Assembly (NCBI GenBank): GCA_946902985.2
Contig: OX336389.2
Coordinates: 125,275,572 to 125,339,571, forward strand
Direction: 5' to 3'
From: Meconema thalassinum
Taxonomy: Eukaryota; Arthropoda; Insecta; Orthoptera; Tettigoniidae
Length of the DNA stretch: 64,000 bases
A program made the position numbers and the translations under genes. The notes under the pieces are model-generated. The model made no database searches. It was not told the origin of the DNA and worked only from the letters and a program-made list of their open reading frames with translations. This document shows positions 44,401-53,174 of this stretch, piece after piece (positions within the stretch are counted from its first letter, which is position 1; each line of letters opens with the position of its first letter).

Positions 44401-45390
44401 TAACTTAACGACCTAGACTAAATAAGAGACGAACTACGTAAGGTCGAAGCGCCGATGACCTAGCACGGGCAAACGTCGGAGTCCCGGAAGGCCTAGCCTG
44501 CTCCCGGGACAAAGAAAAGTTACACCCACTATGTGCTACGAGCATCGAAGCCATACCTGCAGGGGAGACTTTCTAAGGATGGTGGGAGAAATAGCCAGCT
44601 CCACACCGGGCTCAGGAGATGACCCTAGGGACGACCAAATTACGACTAGATTCTTAGTTTAGTATGTAAGTAAGTAGAACTTCCAGGGCGGGAAGTTAGT
44701 CTCCTACGCGCAGGAGTGAAGCAGGATCTCAGGATTCAGCGGGACCAATCCTAGATCCGACAAGTCCTTGCCCCGCGCGGCAGAGGTGAAGATAACCAAA
44801 TAGACAAATAATGAATAATACGAAATATAAATAATATGGAATGAACGCGCTCATTCGGCCCTGCGCCCACATAAATGGCTGATAACGGGTCGCCAGAGCT
44901 TAAATGGTTACGCACCGGGCGGCCAGAGATATTAAATGAGGAGCACAGCGAGCACTCACAGGGGTTTTAGTGGGCAAGCCCAACAATGCTGAATACAGCA
45001 AAGAATAACACAGGAAGAACAATGACAACCTATGCAAATACAACGGCAATGAACAGGATGGCCGGGCGAGGCGTTTGCTATTTTGGCACCGCAGCCGCCC
45101 GGAACTTTATTAATACTAGTTTGTAAGCATTAATATAAGTGTCGACAATTAGGATTAAGACGGAGGGGACTACGAGGCATTGTTGGGTTCCGGTCTCAAC
45201 AATGTACTACAAGGGCCCCCGCGAGAGAAATCGGAAGGACGAGCCTCCATCTAAATTTTAGTATTTAAGTCACAGTGCCATTTTTAAGGTCACTCAGATG
45301 TAAGCAAATTCAACAAGCGCTGTTGCTAAAACAGGGCACAGCACATTTCGGCTTTAGAGTAAGGTCCACTCGGCATGTATATACAGCATA
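41479..45390 (+). other. gypsy 3' region without recognised gene
   Basis: Nearly 4 kb between integrase and the hairpin array have no frame over about 150 codons with recognisable features. No transmembrane or surface-glycoprotein signals of an env gene were seen. A tRNA B-box-like motif (in reverse, GCGGGTTCGAGACC) occurs near 41588 and a C-run at 43248. It may be a decayed extra gene, captured sequence or long 3' UTR. Confidence 0.6.
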
Positions 45391-45396
45391 GTTTTA

Positions 45397-45475
45397 CATT
45401 TAAGGCAATTTTTTTTAGATTAAAGGCATTTTTTTTAAATTAAGGCAATTTTTTTTAGATTAAGGTAAAACCGTT
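45397..45475 (+). repeat. AAGGCA-T(8) tandem repeat
   Basis: Three to four units of about 25 bp, each with AAGGCA, a run of eight T and AGATT or AAATT, immediately before the first hairpin. Confidence 0.8.
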
Positions 45476-45710
45476 CGGCACCAGGCGACCCAAATCCGTT
45501 GCCAGGGTAAGCCCGATAACACAATAGGATGTAATACATTAAGGTAACGAGCTCGGCGCCTGATGACAAACAAACTCGTCATCAGGGTAAGCCCGACAAT
45601 ACGTTAGATTAACTAGGTTAACTAAGATTAAGGTAAAACAATAATTTAAGATAAGCACTTTAAGGGTAAGGAAAAACATTACGGCACCGTCTAGGGTAAG
45701 CCCGATCATA
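45470..45710 (+). repeat. array of hairpin modules in the gypsy 3' region
   Basis: Module 1 (45475-45517): CCAGGCGAC pairs with GTTGCCAGG (45481-45489 and 45498-45506). Module 2 (45555-45597): CCTGATGAC pairs with GTCATCAGG (45559-45567 and 45578-45586). A third, shorter module at 45682-45705 has the flanks but lacks the stem. All are preceded by CGGC(A/G)CC and followed by AGGGTAAGCCCGA. The stem sequences differ but pairing is kept, so structure, not sequence, appears to be conserved. Confidence 0.7.
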
Positions 45711-47085
45711 CATTAGATAAAACAAACATATGCAAGGAGAGCATGACATTAATAGTGGCCAAATGTTAACACTAATCATGTCATTTATTCCAGAGGAAAA
45801 AGAGCTTCAGCCAGTGAACACACTGACACAGGAGCCGATATAAAGAATATGCAATATTCACATGTTTTTTTTAACCTCTCCATTTTTTAGGCGGCGTCAC
45901 CAGACATATGTCAGTGGTGACAATGATTTCACTGCCATACAGCAGCAACATGTTATTTGTGCCATGCTATTATCGTGTACCACCTTTACTCACTAATTTG
46001 TATTTGTAATTTGTATTCATTCTCACACAATCCAACACATTCACCACCATTCTTTTACAGCTACACTCCAGAAATCTGAACAGCAGGGTTGATACCTGTA
46101 GGGTATCAGGCTTGCTGACAGATCAACATAAACAAAGAAAATAAAGCGTCAAAGATGCGACGCAACATACGGCAATGAGGGCGCAACCAATTTGTGGCGG
46201 CGACTCTCACTGTCAAGTGTGAAAGCATTCGCCCACAGAGAATGATTCACAAGATAGGGGTATATATCAGCGGCACGACCACTAAACTGCACCGGGAAAC
46301 GGCCGGACAGGATTAGCCGTGAGACGGCACATAAATACAAAGGGTCGCCTGCACGCAAGATACAATAGACACGGCCGTCTAGGTATAACATAATTAATAA
46401 TTAAGATAGATAGATATAAGTAAATAATGTAATAGAAAATACTGTAATATTGTTAAAAGGCACCGCATACAAAATTATTACCAATGATGCCACACATTGT
46501 GAATACACATATTTTTATCACACACATGTACACAATGATTATGCTTTTGTCTCTTTCATTTTTCTTCCTTCTAACGTCAAAATTTGTGAAGGTGTCCCGT
46601 TTTACCCCAGCACAATAAATTATATTTTACGTATTCCTTTAACTTATACCTTGGGACACCTATTTTTTTCTATTCCTTCCATCTTTCACATTGCAGGGAG
46701 CAATTTTTCCCCAATACAGCGCCGGACGGCACAATCACCCGTCCAGCCCTGGGTTTTTTCCTCCCTGCACAATACCAATATATATAATGGCTAAACCACA
46801 TTTTTTGTTGTTGTTGTTGTACTTTTTATTATTTCAATGTCAGCTTTTTTATGAACTGTTTCAAATTATCATATGTATATGCATATATCCCAAAACCTAC
46901 CCCTCTGAACACAAGCTGATCTCACATCTCACATCAACACGACATCGCTACCTCTACACGACATCAACACAGAAGAAAAGAAGAGGAAGTACAAGGAGGA
47001 ATCAACAACGATCCATCACATCAACACCCCCACTCCACGTTCCGTTCCCGTTCGCGGGAACGCGAACTAAACAAAGGAGGAGACT
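45711..47085 (+). other. gypsy 3' end and polypurine tract
   Basis: No gene recognised. A 158-codon open frame (46691-47167) runs into the LTR and has no recognised domain. The purine-rich ACAAAGGAGGAGA at 47070-47083 immediately precedes the 3' LTR and is the likely plus-strand primer. Confidence 0.65.
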
Positions 47086-47965
47086 TGTACAGGCCCGGGG
47101 GGCTGTACCCCCTGAAAGCCACCCCCCATCATCTATTAAAACCACCCCTAACTGGCAAACATCATAAGTCCAGAACAGTACCTTTTACACAGCAAGGGCG
47201 GCCACCCAGCTCGGGAGGTTAGCCAACCACTTGCAACACACTCATAAACATTAACACTATAACTAACTGGGACAGCTATGTCAATGGAATGCTGACTGTG
47301 CAACGGCAGGACCTATAAGAAGTGAGGCCTTTTGGGAGCAGTATCTGTCATACAGTGTGTGCTGCCGAAGGCCCTGCTCCAGCTACTATCATCAGGTGAG
47401 CATCAGCAAGTGTTCAGATATCCTTTACTTTGTAACACCCATCCACAAAATTGTACACTTAACTTGTACCATTATTCACATTATTTACATTCCCCTAAAA
47501 AGGGACTTACAATAGCATACTGACCAATAAAACACTTGGTCAGTAAACTACACATTGTATTCATAATTACACGCCTCTTCACATCCTAATACCCTTCCTG
47601 ACCTCCGTCACGATTGACCGTGACAGCGATAGCCAGTTATTGCTTGCTCAGGCTTCATTGTGTTTCCCGCACGCGTCTCGACTGCCTAGCAGCGAGCCGC
47701 TGACGTGAGCACGTCTGTTATATCATTCACTCTGCCCAGCTGACAGGCCGGCACGTTAGCCTGCACTCAGAAGTTCATCCCCCTATAGACTCTTGCATCT
47801 TAACAGGAACACCCCCTAGCATTTGAACACCAAACAACACGCCACACTGGTAAGCTCTCCCAGCTACGGGAAGCCGCCATCATTTAGAAACAACCTTCCA
47901 AATTAACACAATAACACTAATGTTTAGATCCCTAAACAAACCCCCCAACTAAGGGATCTAAAACA
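47086..47965 (+). repeat. 3' LTR
   Basis: 880 bp, TGTACAGGCCC to CTAAAACA, same length as the 5' LTR, followed by the ATAT target duplication. Confidence 0.95.
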
Positions 47966-48264
47966 ATATACTGCCATTTTATCGACTGAAACTACCATTA
48001 CCTTTCTGTAAATCACCAAATGTCGAGACGTAATAATTATCTTGATTTGCGAACTCCTCATCACATGCATCCATTCACCGTCCATGTTCACGTTGCCATG
48101 GAAATATAATTTTCCCAAGAACCAACAAAATGAACGGAAAGTCCCTGAAATCTAGTGACAAACAAGCAAACAAGGTTGGTTACAAAACTGTTACCGAGTT
48201 CGGGCCCAAACAAAAGAATAATTATTTAACGGACGGAGAAAGTAGTATGGACTTTCTTAGGCCT

Positions 48265-48310
48265 GATATAGGCTGTGTTTCTATCTCCCAAAATTTTAAT
48301 AATGGCACCC
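48265..48310 (-). repeat. 39 bp identical block, inverted copy at 56993
   Basis: GTGTTTCTATCTCCCAAAAT and the 19 bases after it are the exact inverse of 56993-57035, at the start of the LINE ORF1. The flanks differ. The origin is unclear. Confidence 0.7.
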
Positions 48311-48519
48311 CGTCGTGTTCGTTAAGCCGCCATTTTGGACACGATGACGGCCTAGGGTAGGGACTTGACGTTACAGCAGGGCTGGCATGCGAAATTAAAT
48401 TCATGGCTGTGGGGACGAAAATAATTTAATTTCGCCGTAAGCGCGATATTCGGGAGCGAAATGATAATAATTGTCGGCGCGTAATTAAATCAAAGCGAAA
48501 CTTAATTCGAAGCGAATTT

Positions 48520-48860
48520 AATTTCGTTCCAGACTTTTAATTTCGCTCCCGGCGCGAAATTAATTTAGTTCCAGACTTATAATTTCGCTCCCGGCGCGAA
48601 ATTAATTTCGTTCCACACTTTTAATTTCGCTCCAGGCGCGATATTAATTTCGTTCCAGACTTATAATTTCGTTCCCGGCGCGAAATTAATTTCGTTCCAC
48701 ACTTTTAATTTCGCTCCAGGCGCGATATTAATTTCGTTCCAGACTTATAATTTCGCTCCCGGCGCGAAATTTATTTAGTTCCAGACTTATAATTTCGCTC
48801 CCGGCGCGAAAATAATTCGTTACAGACTTTTAATTTCGCTCCCGAGGCGAAATAAAATTC
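48520..48860 (+). repeat. 42 bp tandem array, left arm
   Basis: Seven to eight units of about 42 bp, each with TTTCGTTCCAGACTT and TTTCGCTCCCGGCGCGAAAT; CGCTC/GCG variants give units a short internal palindrome. Alternate units share variants (TTATAA against TTTTAA), suggesting growth by dimers. Confidence 0.85.
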
Positions 48861-49084
48861 CCAAACGGCATTAAGTTTCGCTCTCCGACGTGTATTTAAA
48901 ATGCATGAAACATTTAATTTCGTTGTTGAAATTAAAATACAGTATATTCGTTTCGAGAGTTAAATAATGTTCTGTACGATGTTCAAAGTCCTGACGTCTG
49001 TCTGTTAGGTATTCAGCCCGAAGGCTGGTTGGATCCTCAAAAAGTACCGCCGGTAGGTTATGTGGGTAGATACCCACAAAAACT

Positions 49085-49345
49085 CAAGGCAGCGCTATAG
49101 TGAGGCATACTAGACAAGATGGGGGGTGAGGTAGTTTGCCATTGCTTTCCTCACTGAGTCAGAACAGCAGTACTAACCCTATGAGAAGAACCCTTCACAG
49201 CATCCACAGGCACTGACTGCCCCGAATGTCATTACTAAGCACCAGCCATACCTCTGTAGCTTCCATATAATCACAGCCATGTGTAAGACTGAGACATCGG
49301 TGAAAAGCCACATTTTACTCTAGCCCGTGCCAACAGTCAAATGCA
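49085..49345 (+). repeat. dispersed repeat F, uninterrupted copy
   Basis: Same sequence as 7215-7317 plus 8252-8365 with no hAT insertion. It runs from 'agtgaggcatactag' to 'ctctagcccgtgcca'. Confidence 0.7.
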
Positions 49346-49358
49346 AATGAGTCGTCAA

Positions 49359-50156
49359 GTTACAAAACTCGTTTAAACAACTTGTGAATAAGGATCATTC
49401 TCATGAGAAACGTTTCTCTGGACTTTGCCTTACGTATCTTTTGTGTTTGTTGTTTTCTACTTTTGGTTGGTGTTTTTGTGTTTGCTTTGTGCGTTTGCTT
49501 TTGAATTTGACTTATTGCTTTTCTTTCTTGGTTTTGTGTTTGTGCTCTGCTTTTGCTTTTTTGAATTTTGCTTTATGTTATTTGTTTTTTGTTTTCTGCT
49601 TTTGTTTTTGTTTTTGAATTTTGCTTTTTGTTTCGTCTTTTTTGTTTTTGTTTTGTGTTTGTTTTCTGCTTTTGCTTTTATGAATTTTGCTTTTTGCTTT
49701 ATGTTTCTTGTTTTCTGATTTTGCTTTTTTTTTGTTCTGCTTTTGCTTTCTGCTTCGTCTTTTTTATTTTGGTTTTGTGTTTGTTTTCTGCTTTTGCTGT
49801 TTTTGAATTTTGCTTTTTGGTTTTGTGTTTCTTTTTTATTCTGCTTTTGCTTTTGTGTTTGAATTTAGCATTTTACTTCGTGTTTTGTGTTTTTGGTTTT
49901 GCATTTGTTTTCTGGGAAATCAAAATAAAACAAAATCAACAAAACAAAATAAAAACAAAAACAAAATAAAACAAATACAACAAGACAATTCAAAACAAAA
50001 TAAAACGAAATAAAGTAAAACAAAAAAATAAACAAAACAAAATAAAGCAAAATAAAATAAAACAAAATAAAATGAGGTAAAATAAATAAAATAAATAAAT
50101 AAATAATTTTACGACATGATCCTTATTCACAAGTGGATTAAACGATTTTTGCAACT
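49359..50156. repeat. inner inverted repeat with T/G and A/C arms
   Basis: The ends 49359-49400 and 50116-50156 are inverted copies (CTTGTGAATAAGGATCAT and its inverse ATGATCCTTATTCACAAG). Between them are about 490 bp of T-rich sequence with TTTTG, TTTGC and TTTTCTGC words, then about 190 bp of A-rich sequence with AAACAAAAT words. The T and A arms can pair imperfectly, making one long hairpin. Confidence 0.75.
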
Positions 50157-50730
50157 GGACGACTCAAATGTAGTGCACGGGGTCGTTGGAATGAGGGAGA
50201 TGGCTACCTGGGAGGCTTGTCGTAGTATAGTATCTATGTGTGCAGTATATGCGTCGACCGTCGTCTGGTTATCCAGTGGGAGATGGTCCGCACGGAGGTG
50301 ATTGTTGACGTAGGCGCGGTATTCCTGCCAGTTTGCTGTGCAGAAATTCTGGACCATCCTGGGAGGTGGTAGTGGGGGAAGAGGGAAGTTGAGCAAAACG
50401 GGGGCATGATCACCTCCTTTGAGTGGCAGGACAGACACGTCAAACAGATGGAGGAGGGAGTTATGAGCAATGACTGCGTCGGGGTGGTATTGGAGGAAGG
50501 TCGGGTAGATTCTGGGAGAGGGACGAGGGTGGCGTCGATGTGACGTAGGTAGATGTCTAGGCTATGAAGTTCTAGGGCCGAACGGGAATGAAGGTTGAGG
50601 TCGGCCATTAGAATTAAATGGGGGAAGACTTCCGACACGTGGGTAATGCAGTCTTTGGGGATGGGGTGGTAGGGACGAATGTAGATGGTGGCTAGGTGTA
50701 GGACGCGGGAACAAATAAGGCTTTCGGGGA
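50127..50730 (-). pseudogene. LINE endonuclease fragment inside the hAT element
   Basis: The minus strand, over two or three frames, reads LHLATIYIRPYHPIP, then FPHLILMADLNLHSRS, then ESTRPSSNTTPT and, in a third frame, GGDHAPVLLNF and NWQEYRAYVNNHL. This is the order of the APE-type endonuclease of Jockey/R1-like LINEs (a Tyr-x-x-Pro strand, the D-x-N motif, the Thr-Pro region and the S-D-H box, here GDH) followed by the linker before the RT. There is no RT. It is frame-broken and dead. Confidence 0.75.
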
Positions 50731-50809
50731 AGAAAAGAAACAGATTTCATTTCAGAAACAAAATGAAATGTTCCATGCATTTTAATTTCAGGCCGGAGGG
50801 GGGGACTAA

Positions 50810-51320
50810 ATGCCGGGAACGAAATTGATGGTCGTTAACAAATTTTATTTCGCGCCAGGAGCGAAATTAAAAGTCTGTAATGAATTTAATTTCGCGCCAG
50901 GAGCGAAATTTAAAGTCTGTAACGAATTTCATTTCGCGCCGGGAGCTAAATTAAAAGTCCGTAATGAATTTAATTCCGTGCCAGGAGCGAAATTAAAAGT
51001 CTGTAACAAATTTCATTTAGCGCCGGGAGCTAAATTAAAAGTCCGTAATGAATTTAATTCCGTGCCAGGAGCGAAATTAAAAGTTTGTAACGAATTTCAT
51101 TTCGCGCCGGGAGCTAAATTAAAAGTCCGTAATGAATATAATTTCGCGCCAGGAGCGAAATTAAAAGTCTGTAACAAATATCATTTCGCGCCGGGAGCTA
51201 AATTAAAAGTCCGTAATGAATATAATTTCGCGCCAGGAGCGAAATTAAAAGTCTGTAACAAATATCATTTCGCGCCAAGAGCGAAATGTTATTCCATTGA
51301 ACAATTTCATTTCGCGACGC
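50810..51320 (+). repeat. 42 bp tandem array, right arm
   Basis: About twelve 42 bp units, inverted relative to the left array (TTTCGCGCC(A/G)GGAGC(G/T)AAAT and AAAGTC(T/C)GTAA). As 42 is divisible by three, a frame of 172 codons stays open through all units; it is a by-product, not evidence of a protein. The units alternate between two types. Confidence 0.88.
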
Positions 51321-51629
51321 TAAATTAAATTGATAATGCATTTCGTTTCGCATGCCAGCCCTGCGTTACAGACAGTTAGGAACGGGGCTCCGAGTGAAAG
51401 CCGAAGTTAAACGATTGACTTCGCGTCACCACATGGTAGCTTTACGATTGGTTACAAAGTGAGAAGCTTATTATCCTCTCTGTTTCAAAATAAATCATGT
51501 GATTGTGCCAGAACTTATCTATATTTACGACACTTTACTAAATGTAAAATACTGTAGTGTAATATTCAACATATCATATTCTCAGAATACAGTACATTGA
51601 AGTACCTCCATTTTCTGCTCAATTCTCAT

Positions 51630-51702
51630 TGCACTGTTGGTCTAGGGGTATGATTCCTGCTTTGAGTGCCGGTGGTCCCGGGTTCAAATCCCGGAAGTGC
51701 CC
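51630..51702 (+). pseudogene. tRNA-Pro-like pseudogene, anticodon TGA
   Basis: The body matches eukaryotic tRNA-Pro: GTTGGTCTAGGGGTATGATT, the T-arm GGTCCCGGGTTCAAATCCCGG, and the acceptor GCACT/AGTGC. The loop reads TTTGAGT where tRNA-Pro has TTTGGGT, giving anticodon TGA; the anticodon stem has a mismatch and the first acceptor pairs are lost. It is therefore probably dead. It lies in the left arm of the palindrome. Confidence 0.75.
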
Positions 51703-52193
51703 AGAATTTTTACTATTGTTTTATCTCTTGAAAATATTCAAAAAGTATATAAAAGAACCTTACGAACTTTTTTTTTTTTCGTGCGAGACTTGTACTTACT
51801 GTGTGCCAGTAATATAAATACATAGTTTGAGGTCAAACGCAATTTTTTATTTTAGTCGCTTTACCCTACAGGTTGGCTTTTCCCTCGGATTCTGCGGGGA
51901 TCCCACCATTACCGCCACCAGGGCGGTGTCCTGGAGCTTGAAACACCTGGACGAAGGATAAAACTGGGGAGGTGGGACCAGCACCTCGCCCAGGCGACCT
52001 CACCTGCAAAGCGAACATGGGCCTCATGAGGGATGAAAAGTGAGGGGAAGATTGGGAGGGATAGGCAAGGAAGAGGCAAGGAGGGTGGCCCCACCTCCCC
52101 AGTGGTATTCCCCAACCAGGTGTTTCAAGCTCCAGGACACTGCCCTTACGGTGGTTATGGTGGGATTCCTCACTGAGTCCAAGGAAGGGTAGC

Positions 52194-52648
52194 GGCTTTG
52201 GTGGCGTAGTTGGTACATGCTGCTCTTCTATGCCCAAGATCGCGGGTTCAAACCCGGCCGAAGCCGTCGTTAAAAATCCCTCAGTATGCCTTTCATCGGA
52301 GGGGAAGTAAAGCCGGCAGTCCCATGTCATAGATTTATGGCATGTTAAAGAACCTTCGTTCTTTAACGAAGAACGTTCGTTGCCAGGAGCCGACTGCGGT
52401 GGCGTCTAGTAACCAAGTTCTGAACTAGTAGTTGTTGATGGTGGCGTTTGGTGGCAAAAGTAGGAACTACTTCAAAAAATCAATATCTGCAGTCCTAACT
52501 TGAATTAAAAACAGATAACACACACTAATACAGCCATCACAATTAACACCGGTTACCAGACAGATTCTACACCCACTCAAAGTACACGGGGCTACATGAC
52601 CGCGTTGTCACAGCCCCTAAACTGAGGAAGCAACCAACCAACCAACCT
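52194..52648 (+). repeat. SINE, family A head with D tail
   Basis: Head 52194-52268 with CGCGGGTTCAAACCCGGCC, body with GGAGGGGAAGTAAAGCCGG, then the D tail (GAGCCGACTGCGGTGGCG, GGGGCTACATGACCGCG) and (ACCA)n. It is inserted into the right arm of the palindrome; the left arm lacks it. Confidence 0.82.
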
Positions 52649-52825
52649 AAGTCCGAGGGAAAAGCCAACCTGGAGGGTAAACCGACGGGGAAAAAAGAAG
52701 CGTTTACCTCAACCTATGTATTTAAATTACCGGAAGTCTCGCCCGAAAAAAAGAACGTTCCTAAGGTTCTTTTACATACTTTTTGAATCTTTTCAAGAGA
52801 TAAAAACAAAAGTAATAAAAATGCT

Positions 52826-52889
52826 AGGCTCTTCCGGGGTTTGAAGCCGGGACCTCTCGCACGAATCATACCCCTAGACCAACAGAGCG
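52826..52889 (-). pseudogene. tRNA-Pro pseudogene lacking the anticodon
   Basis: On the minus strand it has GCTCTGTTGGTCTAGGGG and the T-arm GGTCCCGGCTTCAAACCCCGG. About nine bases of the anticodon stem-loop are missing (ATTCGTGCGAGAGG), so it cannot make a normal tRNA. It is the partner of 51630-51702 in the other palindrome arm. Confidence 0.75.
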
Positions 52890-53174
52890 ATGTGCATTGT
52901 GCAGAAAATGGAGGGTACTTCAATGTAATGTATTCTGAGAATATGATATGTTGAATATTACACTACAGTATTTTACATTTAGTAAAGTGTCGTAAATATA
53001 GATAAGTTCTGGCACAATCACATGATTTATTTTGAAACAGAGAGGATAATAAGCTTCTCACTTTGTAACCAATCGTAAAGCTACCATGTGGTGACGCGAA
53101 GTCAATCGTTTAACTTCGGCTTTCACTCGGAGCCCCGTTCCTAACTGTCTGTAACGTCAAGTCTGCTAGGGTGG

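Larger units (their letters stand above)
33894..47965 (+). mobile_element. giant Ty3/gypsy LTR retrotransposon with OTU domain
   Basis: A 14,072 bp element between 880 bp LTRs, flanked by ATAT at 33890-33893 and 47966-47969. Gene order is gag, OTU, aspartic protease, RT, RNase H, integrase, which is the Ty3/gypsy order with an extra OTU module. It is about twice the usual gypsy length because of a 5.6 kb region after integrase. The two LTRs differ at only about a dozen positions, so insertion was recent. Gag and the downstream frame are linked by a -1 slip site. This copy has a displaced gag start, one-base frame breaks in OTU, between OTU and protease and between protease and RT, one in-frame TGA, and a changed RNase H active-site residue. 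I did not see an env gene. Confidence 0.95.
48377..51363. mobile_element. hAT-like foldback element, 2,987 bp
   Basis: The ends are CAGGGCTGGCATGCGAAA and its inverse, and the flanks are the perfect 8 bp duplication CGTTACAG (48369-48376 and 51364-51371), which is the hAT signature. No transposase is present. Inside are an inverted pair of 42 bp tandem arrays (48520-48860; 50810-51300), a copy of repeat F (49085-49345), an inner inverted repeat with T/G-rich and A/C-rich arms (49359-50156) and an endonuclease fragment (50127-50730). Deleting it restores the palindrome arm, confirming the borders. Confidence 0.85.
48349..53172. mobile_element. long inverted repeat, two tRNA-Pro pseudogenes
   Basis: The left arm (48349-48376 plus 51364-51985) and right arm (52080-52193 plus 52652-53172) are inverted copies. 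The left arm is split by the hAT-like element (48377-51363), the right by a SINE (52194-52648). Matching blocks include GACTTGACGTTACAGACAG, CAATCGTTTAACTTCGG (in reverse), CATGATTTATTTTGAAAC, and GGAGCTTGAAACACCTGG near the centre. Without the insertions each arm is about 620 bp around a loop of about 100 bp. It is either a foldback element or an inverted duplication. Confidence 0.75.

Noticed and set aside
46691..47167. 158-codon frame entering the 3' LTR
   Set aside because: It crosses the polypurine tract and LTR border and has no known domain.
48130..48360. 76-codon plus-strand frame as a host exon
   Set aside because: The end overlaps the 39 bp inverted repeat block, there is no recognised domain and no convincing donor site.
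49425..49969. Phe/Cys/Leu-rich frames
   Set aside because: These come from the T-rich low-complexity arm.
48520..51320. CRISPR-like regular repeats
   Set aside because: The units are contiguous without unique spacers, they occur inverted on both sides of a transposon, and the genome is eukaryotic.
50810..51328. 172-codon repetitive protein from the 42 bp array
   Set aside because: The unit length is a multiple of three, so the frame stays open automatically; the array is structural DNA of the hAT-like element.
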